This document shows, one piece after another, positions 1-6,425 of a stretch of 9,272 nt of DNA; the stretch's first letter is position 1; every line of letters starts with the position of its first letter. Made by a program: the position numbers and the translations under genes. This stretch comes from Anaerolineae bacterium (GTDB lineage: Bacteria > Chloroflexota > Anaerolineae > B4-G1 > SLSP01), in the NCBI GenBank assembly GCA_016934645.1, contig JAFGSL010000142.1, positions 1 through 9,272 on the forward strand, given 5' to 3'. The notes under the pieces were generated by a model. That model saw only the letters and a list, made by a program, of their open reading frames with translations. It was not told where the DNA came from and did not search any database.

Positions 1-2535
1 ATCCACGCTGCTGATGCCGGTGCGATCCACGCCGAAGAGTTTTTCCAGCAGCGTTTCCAACACCACGCCCTCGACCTCGGCCAGGAAAGTATCGGCGGGG
101 ACTTCTGCGCCGTTGGCGTACTCGACGCGGGCGTAGCGGGTAAAGGCGCGCAGCCCAGCGCCAACGCAGGCGATGACCAAATCCGCGCCGGTGACGCCCT
201 GCGCCCACAAACGATCCACGCGCTCGCGCACGATGCGCTCCAGGTTAGGGCGTACCTCGCGCTCGTAGCTGCCGGTGATATCCCCCTCGCGACGGCGAGC
301 GACGAGAAAGATGGAGGAGGCGAGGGCGGCGGAGTCCATCGCGATCATCCGTGCACGCATTTCAGTATCAATCGGCCAAGCCTCTGTGACCATGAACTCC
401 GCTTGCCTCAAGGCATCTATTAGCGTACTCCACCCCATAGTTGTTTTGTGTGCATAGACAACAACAAGAGGGCTTCGTGGTTTTAGAACCCGTTTGGCCT
501 CCAAAAATGACTGTAACATCATTTCCTCATAGGCCTCTTTGGCTTTTTGGGTATCTCTATTATGTCTTCGTGGATCGGCGATTGCTTCTCTTTTCTTGGG
601 AGTTAGCTGTGCCGCGAAATGTTCGGGATATAGATAGCCAACGCTTCGTTTTAACCATACATAGAAGAAATCCGAAAGCACAGCATAGCTGATGTTATCA
701 TAATAAGGGGGGTCCGTTATGATAGCATCAATGCTTTCATTTTCGAGAGGAAGGAGAGTTGCAGAGGTGCGTAAAACATATGCAGAGAGTGTACTAACGA
801 TTGCTTCTTTAAGTCCTTTTATCACCCAATCTATCGAAAGCGTTATACTTCCTGTTGCTTCAGAGAACACTCCTGATTCGGCAAAATCCCATACCATCGG
901 CATTGCCTGCCGAGCAAAAGTGTGCCCGATTTTGGCACCCCCGGTGCTGGCAGGGGACCAAGAACAAAAACTGCTATTCCAATCTGCCAGACGATCTTGA
1001 GCAAAAGCCAGATACGTTACAATTGCCTTGGCTCTTTCAGGATCGTAACCAATACTTTGCATATCTGAGTGCGCATCTCTTATGAATTTACAGAGATCCA
1101 TTTGCAGCAATAACTGCCGTGGCGTGAAAAGTTTATCCCAGCTTGAAATCCCAAAACCTCGTCCAGCAACAGTAGTAGAGTCGTTTTGAAGCATTGGCTC
1201 ACTTGGAGCTGTAAGTCCTGTCTCCAGAGACAGTTTTTCAATGCGTTCCTTGATAGCGGAATCATTAGGTAACAATGAAGGATGAACTGCATCTGCGCTA
1301 ATGAAATGGCGTCCTTTTGAGTCTGGTCGTTTACATATCATGGCTATGGCTTGATAGTTCATGCGTCCTGCTATACTTTCCGCCTTCACGTATGCGCTAT
1401 CGGCTACCGTCCCGCAGAAGGGGCAGGCCACGTTCCCGCCCCGGCTGCCACTTGCGGGATTAAAGCCCAGGCCCTTTTCGGTCTTCGCTTCTACCACCTC
1501 GTAGCGCACGGCCTTTGAATTGGAAATTGGGGAATGGGAAATTGAAAATGGGGAGGGAGAGGTCTCTGGTGGAGGCGAAGCCATTTCCAAATTTCCAATT
1601 TCCAGATTTGCTATTGGTTTGAGCGCCACATACCGCCCCTTCTTCTTGCACAGCCACGTCTGCCGCGCCAGGGGCACGGTCGCGCCGCAGGCGGGGTTTT
1701 TGCAGCGCACGGTGCGCGTCCACAGGTAGGCGACGGGGGTGAGCATCCCGGCCTGGGCGTCGTAGGCGGCCTGGGTCTCTTTGACGGGGAGGTTGAGAGA
1801 AAGCTGGGCTTGAGATTCCTCGCTGCGCTCGGAATGACGGGCACGCGGATCGGGAATGGGCGGGTAGAGGTCGCCGATTTCGGCTTTCACCTGTTCCAGC
1901 ACCCATTTGCCCCAGTATTCCACCTCTTCAGCCAATCCTGCCCAGGCTCCCCTCCCTGGCCCTCCCCCGATGGGGGAGGGAATGGCGGCGCAGCCCACTT
2001 CGGCGGGGTCAGGAGCGCCGTACTGCTGCGGGTAGACGAGCGTGCAGAGTTCGATGAGGTGCGCGACGGGATTGAGGTCCACGGCGTAGGCTTCGCAGCC
2101 CAGGCGCAGCGCTTCCAGCGGGATCGCGCCACCGCCCGCGAACATATCGAGCACGCGCGGGCGTGGGGCGCGTCCGGCCTGGATATCCTCGACGGTGACG
2201 CGTTCGCCACGTTCTTGCGTCAGCCGTTCCGCGTGGGCCGTGAGGATGTGGCGCTGCGCTTCGGCGATGGTGTGGCGGCTGCCGGGATATTTGCACAGGT
2301 CAGCCACAAATTTGTCGGCGATCTTTTGTGCGTCCCGGTTCTCCGGCGCGGGGACGAGCGCGCCATACACAGCCGCGCGGGCCGCCACCAGCGGGCGGCG
2401 CGCCCACCACAGGTGCAGCGTGCTGATGTGGCCCTTGCGGATGGATTTCTCGCGCCGTGCCTCGGCGGAGATGGCTTCGATGGGGATGTAGTCTTCGATC
2501 AGGCGCAGGTCGTCGTCAGATTTATCGTGTGTCAC
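1..2535 (-). CDS. DUF1156 / COG1743 zinc-ribbon DNA methyltransferase, C-terminus beyond window
   Basis: The frame starts at GTG 2535 and has no stop through base 1, giving 845 visible codons; the C-terminus lies outside. GTG is preceded by GGAGAAGG (rc of 2541-2548) at good spacing. Residues 10-50 carry the DUF1156 signature, including ISAEARREKSIRKGH and HLWWARRP (41-48). SAM-binding motif I is LDMFAGGG (129-136) and the catalytic motif is DPPYYDN (608-614). A split zinc ribbon has C278-x4-C283 and C371-x2-C374. Family-typical blocks follow: FGISSWDKLFTPRQ, VTYLAFAQDRLADWNSS, and VVVYAHKTTMGWSTL. The family is annotated as adenine-specific DNA methylase; DPPY fits N6-adenine or N4-cytosine methylation, and base specificity is unknown. 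Relatives occur in anti-phage clusters, often with DUF499 ATPases, which would lie left of the window. Odd points are three in-frame repeat-like segments (near residues 186-195, 233-242 and 307-341) and an AT-rich middle. Confidence 0.93.
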   Translation of the reverse strand, partial: MTHDKSDDDLRLIEDYIPIEAISAEARREKSIRKGHISTLHLWWARRPLVAARAAVYGALVPAPENRDAQKIADKFVADLCKYPGSRHTIAEAQRHILTAHAERLTQERGERVTVEDIQAGRAPRPRVLDMFAGGGAIPLEALRLGCEAYAVDLNPVAHLIELCTLVYPQQYGAPDPAEVGCAAIPSPIGGGPGRGAWAGLAEEVEYWGKWVLEQVKAEIGDLYPPIPDPRARHSERSEESQAQLSLNLPVKETQAAYDAQAGMLTPVAYLWTRTVRCKNPACGATVPLARQTWLCKKKGRYVALKPIANLEIGNLEMASPPPETSPSPFSISHSPISNSKAVRYEVVEAKTEKGLGFNPASGSRGGNVACPFCGTVADSAYVKAESIAGRMNYQAIAMICKRPDSKGRHFISADAVHPSLLPNDSAIKERIEKLSLETGLTAPSEPMLQNDSTTVAGRGFGISSWDKLFTPRQLLLQMDLCKFIRDAHSDMQSIGYDPERAKAIVTYLAFAQDRLADWNSSFCSWSPASTGGAKIGHTFARQAMPMVWDFAESGVFSEATGSITLSIDWVIKGLKEAIVSTLSAYVLRTSATLLPLENESIDAIITDPPYYDNISYAVLSDFFYVWLKRSVGYLYPEHFAAQLTPKKREAIADPRRHNRDTQKAKEAYEEMMLQSFLEAKRVLKPRSPLVVVYAHKTTMGWSTLIDALRQAEFMVTEAWPIDTEMRARMIAMDSAALASSIFLVARRREGDITGSYEREVRPNLERIVRERVDRLWAQGVTGADLVIACVGAGLRAFTRYARVEYANGAEVPADTFLAEVEGVVLETLLEKLFGVDRTGISSVD
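1518..1619. repeat. Inverted A/T-rich repeat inserted in frame between zinc-ribbon halves
   Basis: Two arms built from variants of ggaaatt face each other: TGGAAATTGG at 1521-1530 is the exact reverse complement of CCAATTTCCA at 1595-1604, with further imperfect pairing around them. In the methyltransferase frame this encodes about 35 low-complexity residues (about 307-341, containing NLEIGNLEM and SISHSPISN). They separate the family-like block GRYVAL from VRYEVVEAK. I recognise this AATTTCCAATTTCC style as an intergenic repeat family of environmental bacteria; that assignment is from memory. Confidence 0.7.
1812..1839. repeat. Dispersed repeat of the CGTCATTCCGAGCG... type inside the methyltransferase frame
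   Basis: On the minus strand the stretch begins CGTCATTCCGAGCGCAGCGA and continues GGAATCTC, with ATTCC/GGAAT ends. I recognise it as a very common dispersed intergenic repeat, whose chance translations (HSERSEES, VIPSAARNL) recur in hypothetical proteins of many environmental genomes. Here the HSERSEESQ reading is in frame at residues 234-242 of the DUF1156 protein, in the linker between LYPP and the zinc ribbon. The family assignment is from memory. Confidence 0.65.
1951..1980. repeat. C/G-rich palindrome inside the methyltransferase frame
   Basis: CCCTCCCCC (1960-1968) and GGGGGAGGG (1972-1980) form a perfect 9-bp inverted repeat around a 3-base loop, followed on the minus strand by another CCAGGGAGGGG block. 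It resembles a further class of dispersed G/C hairpin repeat. In the methyltransferase frame it reads PSPIGGGPGRG (residues 186-196), in a linker just before the EYWGKWVLEQ helix. Confidence 0.55.
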
Positions 2536-2578
2536 AGTTACCTTCTCCGGGATGGTATTTCTGTAGAGCTTTTTTCCG

Positions 2579-2607
2579 AGTATACGCCGGTTGAGAATCT
2601 GTGCAAA
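2579..2607 (-). promoter_or_regulatory. Candidate promoter of the DUF1156 methyltransferase gene
   Basis: On the minus strand TTTGCA (2602-2607) and TATACT (2579-2584) are separated by 17 bp, and the -10 box ends 43 bp before the GTG start. The -10 box matches the sigma-70 consensus at 5 of 6 bases and the -35 box at 4 of 6. A second TATAAT (rc of 2635-2640) lies farther upstream at the edge of the repeat but has no convincing -35 box. Confidence 0.35.
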
Positions 2608-2637
2608 TTCTTTGGAATGCACAATTAAAAGAGCATT

Positions 2638-2692
2638 ATACAGAGATACACAAAGAAGGCGCAGAGATACACAGAGATAAGGAAAAACTCCG
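2638..2692. repeat. CAGAGATACACA repeat in the intergenic gap
   Basis: The 12-mer CAGAGATACACA occurs at 2641-2652 and again at 2662-2673, followed by CAGAGATAAGG and CTCCGTG. It is the same style of sequence as the fuller palindrome at 6331-6397. The rest of the 2536-2714 gap holds only the candidate promoter; I see no rho-independent terminator for the propeller gene that ends at 2715. Confidence 0.6.
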
Positions 2693-2714
2693 TGATCAAT
2701 TTTCGGATAAGTTC

Positions 2715-5132
2715 TTATTTCATAACCAAAGGCAAGTATATCACCTTAAGCGGCACATGCACGACCGTAAACTGGTATACACCGGCGCCGACAATCGTTT
2801 CATCGGCCAATCTGGCACCTAGCGGTGCAATCTCAGAAATCCCACCTACCGTGGCGACGTAGATCACCGAACGGTTTTCGATGGCGCTGATAGAAACGGA
2901 CAGTACCGGTATATAACCGAACGGCGCGCTCGCGTGGCGCCAGGTGTGGCCGTAATCTATACTTTGAAACAGCCCGTGCCAGGTAGCCGCGTAAAGGTGG
3001 GCGGGGGAGTTTGGATCGACCGCCAGTTCGAGTACGGCTCCGCTCTCTAGTCCGGTATTGGATGGGGTCCAGGAGTCGCCGCCATCTTCACTCCGAAACA
3101 CACCCACGCCATCGGTGGTAAGGTCGTTCGCCGCGGCGAAAATCAAGGTATGATTTTCCGGGTGAATAAGCAGGTCACGGACACACCGGTTCGATAATCC
3201 CGCATTGGCATATTCCCACGTGGTACCGCCATCGTCGCTTTTGAGGACACCGCTGGCATCCGGCGATGAACTCCAGATGTGGATGGTACAGGCACCGATG
3301 AAGAGTGTGTTTGTTGCCGTAGAATCCACCGCGATGGTGGTGACCTCGCTGATGACGTGACCGACGGAAAGCACTTGCCAATCGGCCCCGCCGTTGTCAC
3401 TGCGGGCCAACCACCCCTGGCTGGAAAGCTGCGCCCAATGATCCCCCCCACCGGCATAAACCGTATTCGAGTCTGTGGGATCCACCGAGAGCGTGGTTAC
3501 GGGCCCGGGCGCGCCGGGGATCGCCAGAAGGTCCCAGTTGAGACCCGCTGCCGTAGTTTTGCCCAATCCGCCATTAGGAGCGCCGGGCCATCCGGCGACA
3601 TAGGCGACCCGGAAATCGAAGGGATCTACGGCCACAGTCCAGGATTCCAGGGTTCCTGCAATCGCCCAGCTCTGCCCACCGTTGTTGCTGTAATAGGTTC
3701 CCGCCCCGGTTGTAAGGTAGACTTGTCGGGGATTTGTCGGTGCTGCCGCGAGTTGGTTAGGCCAGATGCCGGTTATTCCTTCGACAGCCGGTTCCCAATG
3801 AATGCCGCCATCTCTGCTCCGGTAAAACCCGATTTCGCCAGCGCCAAAATATAGCGGTTGACCGGATTGGGGATCCAAAAACATCTCGGAGATCATCCCC
3901 TCGATTTCGCTTTCGTTCAACTGCGTCCAGTCCTCGCCGCCATTTGTGCTGACGAACACCTGGTGGACTCCACCCGCAAAGAGTGTCGTTGAGATCGTGG
4001 GATGATACACAATGTCGGAGACGCCGTCCATAGGGATAGAGAAAATTTCCCAACTCTGGCCGCCATTGAGGCTTCGGGCAACCTGGTTTTGCGCCAACCT
4101 GCCGGCCATAGCCCAAAGCACATTGGTGTCGTGCGGATTGATCTCTAGCCGATAATGGTCAGTCCCCGTCAGCAATTCGTGGTTGGTGATGGCCCAGGTT
4201 TCACCACTGTTGATGGTCTTGAGTATTGCCCCGTCGACGGTTGTGGCGTAAAGCGTTGATGGCTGAGATGGGTCGAGCAAGAGTTGCCGCACGCGGGTGT
4301 CTGTCAATCCTTGACTGCGCGGTTCCCAAGTCTGCCCACCGTCCTGAGATCGCAGTACCCCTGTCCCCCACTGGGTGACATAGAGGATATTTTCGTCTAC
4401 AGGATCCACGGCAAAGTAATTGACATACCCATCGCCGTAGACTGTCGACCAGGTCTGGCCATCATCCACGCTGCGCCGCAATCCAAATTCACCGGAGACA
4501 TAAACGGTGTTGGTGGTTGCTTCTCCGTAGGCTATGTGTTCCAGGGCCGTGGTATCAATACCGGGAGAGCGTTGCCATGTATCACCGCCATCAAGCGTTT
4601 GAAATAACCCGGCGCCTTGCACGATCCCGAAGATGGTCGATGTCACATTGGGACGCACGGCCATATCAAAGATAGAGCCACCGTATGGCCCGTTGGAGGT
4701 CCACACGTCAATGGCTTGTGTCACGGTGAAAGCGTTTGTCAAAGAGGCTGAATTTCCTTCTGGATTCACTACGGTCAATGTATAAATGCCCGACTCTAGC
4801 CCCCAAGGGACCGTGCTTGTAAACGTCCTGCTGCTGACCCATCCGCGATCCTCCAGTAAGATATCATCCAGGTAGACTGCAGGTGGCGCGATGACCTGAG
4901 TTTCCGACATCCAGCCGATAAAACCTGTCCCGGTGATCAGAATGGTTGTGTTGTAGTTGTTAGGCGATGAGGTCGGGGACAGCTCTGCAATTGTCGGGAT
5001 CGCCTTGGTCGCAGCCAAGACCGGAGAAGTGTTATTTCCGAAGCTGCCTTTGCCAATGATCCTGTTCAAACCCAAGAGGACGGTCATTGCGATCAGCACG
5101 GAAGCCAAGCAAATCAAAATTCGTCTGTCCAT
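2715..5132 (-). CDS. Exported TIG-domain protein with Asp-box beta-propellers
   Basis: 805 residues. ATG 5132 is preceded by GAGGTG five bases upstream. An N-terminal RR plus hydrophobic segment (about 5-25) is a signal or anchor sequence. Residues about 44-138 form an IPT/TIG Ig-like domain (IAELSPTSS, ILITGTGFIG, VVNPEG). From about 145 to 770 there are thirteen Asp-boxes of the S-x-D-x-G-x-T-W type, ending at W186, 228, 269, 313, 361, 402, 446, 489, 533, 585, 639, 688 and 731. They recur every 41-54 residues, which marks BNR/sortilin/GH74-type propeller blades. A fourteenth blade without the box may follow (VIYVATVGGISEI). The protein ends in VIYLPLVMK. Related proteins bind or cut glycans, or act as surface or assembly proteins. 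I saw no convincing catalytic pair, so function is open; a cell-surface role is inferred. It lies 30 bp after the acetyltransferase gene and is probably co-transcribed with it. Confidence 0.92.
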   Translation of the reverse strand: MDRRILICLASVLIAMTVLLGLNRIIGKGSFGNNTSPVLAATKAIPTIAELSPTSSPNNYNTTILITGTGFIGWMSETQVIAPPAVYLDDILLEDRGWVSSRTFTSTVPWGLESGIYTLTVVNPEGNSASLTNAFTVTQAIDVWTSNGPYGGSIFDMAVRPNVTSTIFGIVQGAGLFQTLDGGDTWQRSPGIDTTALEHIAYGEATTNTVYVSGEFGLRRSVDDGQTWSTVYGDGYVNYFAVDPVDENILYVTQWGTGVLRSQDGGQTWEPRSQGLTDTRVRQLLLDPSQPSTLYATTVDGAILKTINSGETWAITNHELLTGTDHYRLEINPHDTNVLWAMAGRLAQNQVARSLNGGQSWEIFSIPMDGVSDIVYHPTISTTLFAGGVHQVFVSTNGGEDWTQLNESEIEGMISEMFLDPQSGQPLYFGAGEIGFYRSRDGGIHWEPAVEGITGIWPNQLAAAPTNPRQVYLTTGAGTYYSNNGGQSWAIAGTLESWTVAVDPFDFRVAYVAGWPGAPNGGLGKTTAAGLNWDLLAIPGAPGPVTTLSVDPTDSNTVYAGGGDHWAQLSSQGWLARSDNGGADWQVLSVGHVISEVTTIAVDSTATNTLFIGACTIHIWSSSPDASGVLKSDDGGTTWEYANAGLSNRCVRDLLIHPENHTLIFAAANDLTTDGVGVFRSEDGGDSWTPSNTGLESGAVLELAVDPNSPAHLYAATWHGLFQSIDYGHTWRHASAPFGYIPVLSVSISAIENRSVIYVATVGGISEIAPLGARLADETIVGAGVYQFTVVHVPLKVIYLPLVMK

Positions 5133-5162
5133 ATCTTCACCTCGAAAGCAAGGAATAGGTTC

Positions 5163-6014
5163 TTAATAATCGAAGTGGATATCGATGACATCGGCGACGG
5201 GGACGTACCCGATCTTGCGGTAAATGCTGTTTGACGTTGGGTTCGCCAGGTCTGTGTACAGACAACAGAACTGCTTTCCCTCATCGAGGAGGCGTTGGGA
5301 TAAAGAAGCCACCACGGAGGTCGCGTACCCTTGTCGCCGATGTTCCGGTGGCGTATAGACCAGGCCAATACTTTCACCGTTGGGAGTCGGACGGTTTCGC
5401 GCCGCTATTGAGACTGGCAATGGATCACGCCAGAAGAACAATTCGCCGTTCCGAACTCTCTGCTCTGTGACGCGTGTTGATCTTTCAGGGGCATCGGTTC
5501 CAAAGCAATCGTGGTGAAACGCCCGCGCCCAGGCAATGACGGTCTCAATATCCTGGGGCTTCGCCTGTCTGAATTCGCCATGCGCATACGTGATCGCCTG
5601 CACATGCCTGAGTTCGTGGATGCGTAGGTTCTGCCCTTCATGATGGCGGCACTTTTGATATGTACCCCAGGCGCACGCAAATGATTGGGCGAGATGTTTC
5701 TCGGCAACAACTGCCGGCACCTCCCACTGGTTCGCCATCAATCCGCGAACCAGGGTCTCTATACTTTGGGCAGAGTGGCTGGTTGGCGCGCAGAGTTGAA
5801 GCTTGTACGGCGGCGTCATCAATGCCCCAAGATGGATGACACCATCCTCCTCGACGACCGCAAACAAGGGCTGGTGTTCCCCGTATCTGAAGGGGTCGTT
5901 TTTCAATTGGAGGCATAGCCCAAACATCAGCCCATTGAGCGCCTCAGTCTGCTCAAAATAGCTTCCCATTCGATCCAAAAACTCATCAGCACGGCTGTAT
6001 TGTGTGTATCTCAT
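5163..6014 (-). CDS. GNAT family N-acetyltransferase
   Basis: 283 residues from ATG 6014. A GAAGG element about 12 bases upstream is a somewhat distant ribosome binding site. The C-terminal half carries the GNAT fold. Acetyl-CoA-binding motif A is YTPPEHRRQGYATSVVASL (220-238, with the R-R-Q-G-Y-A loop), followed by CLYTDLANPTSNSIYRKIGY (251-270), the usual final strand and helix where N-x-x-S-N-x-I-Y-x-x-I-G-Y is diagnostic. The N-terminal about 140 residues are a less conserved domain, as in two-domain GNAT proteins. The enzyme should move an acetyl group from acetyl-CoA to an amine; the acceptor cannot be told. It begins 17 bp after the esterase remnant and is followed 30 bp later by the propeller gene. 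Confidence 0.92.
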   Translation of the reverse strand: MRYTQYSRADEFLDRMGSYFEQTEALNGLMFGLCLQLKNDPFRYGEHQPLFAVVEEDGVIHLGALMTPPYKLQLCAPTSHSAQSIETLVRGLMANQWEVPAVVAEKHLAQSFACAWGTYQKCRHHEGQNLRIHELRHVQAITYAHGEFRQAKPQDIETVIAWARAFHHDCFGTDAPERSTRVTEQRVRNGELFFWRDPLPVSIAARNRPTPNGESIGLVYTPPEHRRQGYATSVVASLSQRLLDEGKQFCCLYTDLANPTSNSIYRKIGYVPVADVIDIHFDY

Positions 6015-6031
6015 TTTGGCTATCTACCTTC

Positions 6032-6330
6032 TTAGGATTCAGGAATTGGCCCCAGGATGGAGACCAGGAACTGCCGGATTTGCCGGTCCCAGAAGAACCA
6101 ATTGTGATAGCCGTCCTCCTCGTGGTATTCAGAGTGCACGCCCAACGACTGGCAGGCGGCGTGGAAATGGCCGCTGAGCGGGTACACGTCTTCCTGGCGA
6201 CCCACGGCGATAAACAGGTGCGGCTGAATGGACGGGTTTTGCACGGCACGCTGCAACCAGACCGCCGGATCGTACTCACTGCCGGAGAGCTTATCCAGGT
6301 CTCCAAACAGGAAGGCAAACTCAAAGAATA
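6032..6330 (-). pseudogene. Truncated C-terminal remnant of an alpha/beta-hydrolase esterase
   Basis: Only the last about 97 residues of an esterase are present. They include FLFGDLDKLSGSEYDPAVWL, HLFIAVGRQEDVYPLSGHF with the likely catalytic Asp, and EYHEEDGYHNWFFWDRQI with the likely catalytic His. This matches the C-terminal end of tributyrin esterase / esterase D-type enzymes (COG0627), which are normally about 250-280 residues. The nucleophilic serine (G-x-S-x-G) and the whole N-terminal two thirds are missing. The open frame can be extended to GTG 6352, but its first eight residues come only from the palindromic repeat at 6331-6397. No esterase-like N-terminal part is visible elsewhere in the window, so this is most likely a dead fragment. 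Confidence 0.8.
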
Positions 6331-6397
6331 ACCACAGAGATACAGAGGACACGGAAAAATCTTAGAAATCTCTGTGATCTCTGTGCCTCTCTGTGGT
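6331..6397. repeat. Palindromic ACCACAGAGATA... repeat
   Basis: ACCACAGAGA (6331-6340) is the exact reverse complement of TCTCTGTGGT (6388-6397), and the inner ACAGAG/CTCTGT stretches also pair imperfectly. This makes a long hairpin in the gap between the transporter and the esterase remnant. It resembles a widespread dispersed repeat that translates to 'SVSLW' in one frame. The element abuts the truncated end of the esterase. It could also act as a transcript-stabilising or terminating hairpin after the transporter gene. There is no T-tract directly after the stem on the minus strand. Confidence 0.75.
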
Positions 6398-6425
6398 AAA
6401 AATCTTTCTCGCGGAGTCGAATTTC

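Noticed and set aside
1..2535. Left region at first looked like a degraded gene or gene-free stretch.
   Set aside because: Reading minus-strand codons from GTG 2535 down to base 1 gave no in-frame TAA, TAG or TGA and a family-consistent protein throughout. It is one open gene cut by the window edge.
1810..2628. 272-codon plus-strand frame.
   Set aside because: It lies opposite the conserved DUF1156 methyltransferase, has no recognisable domain, and its composition is explained by the GC-rich codons of the other strand.
3279..3854. 191-codon plus-strand frame.
   Set aside because: It is antisense to the Asp-box propeller protein and shows no domain or ribosome binding site.
6331..6352. GTG 6352 as a genuine start of a small esterase-like protein.
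   Set aside because: The codons from 6352 to 6331 belong to the palindromic repeat, and the protein lacks the catalytic serine region.
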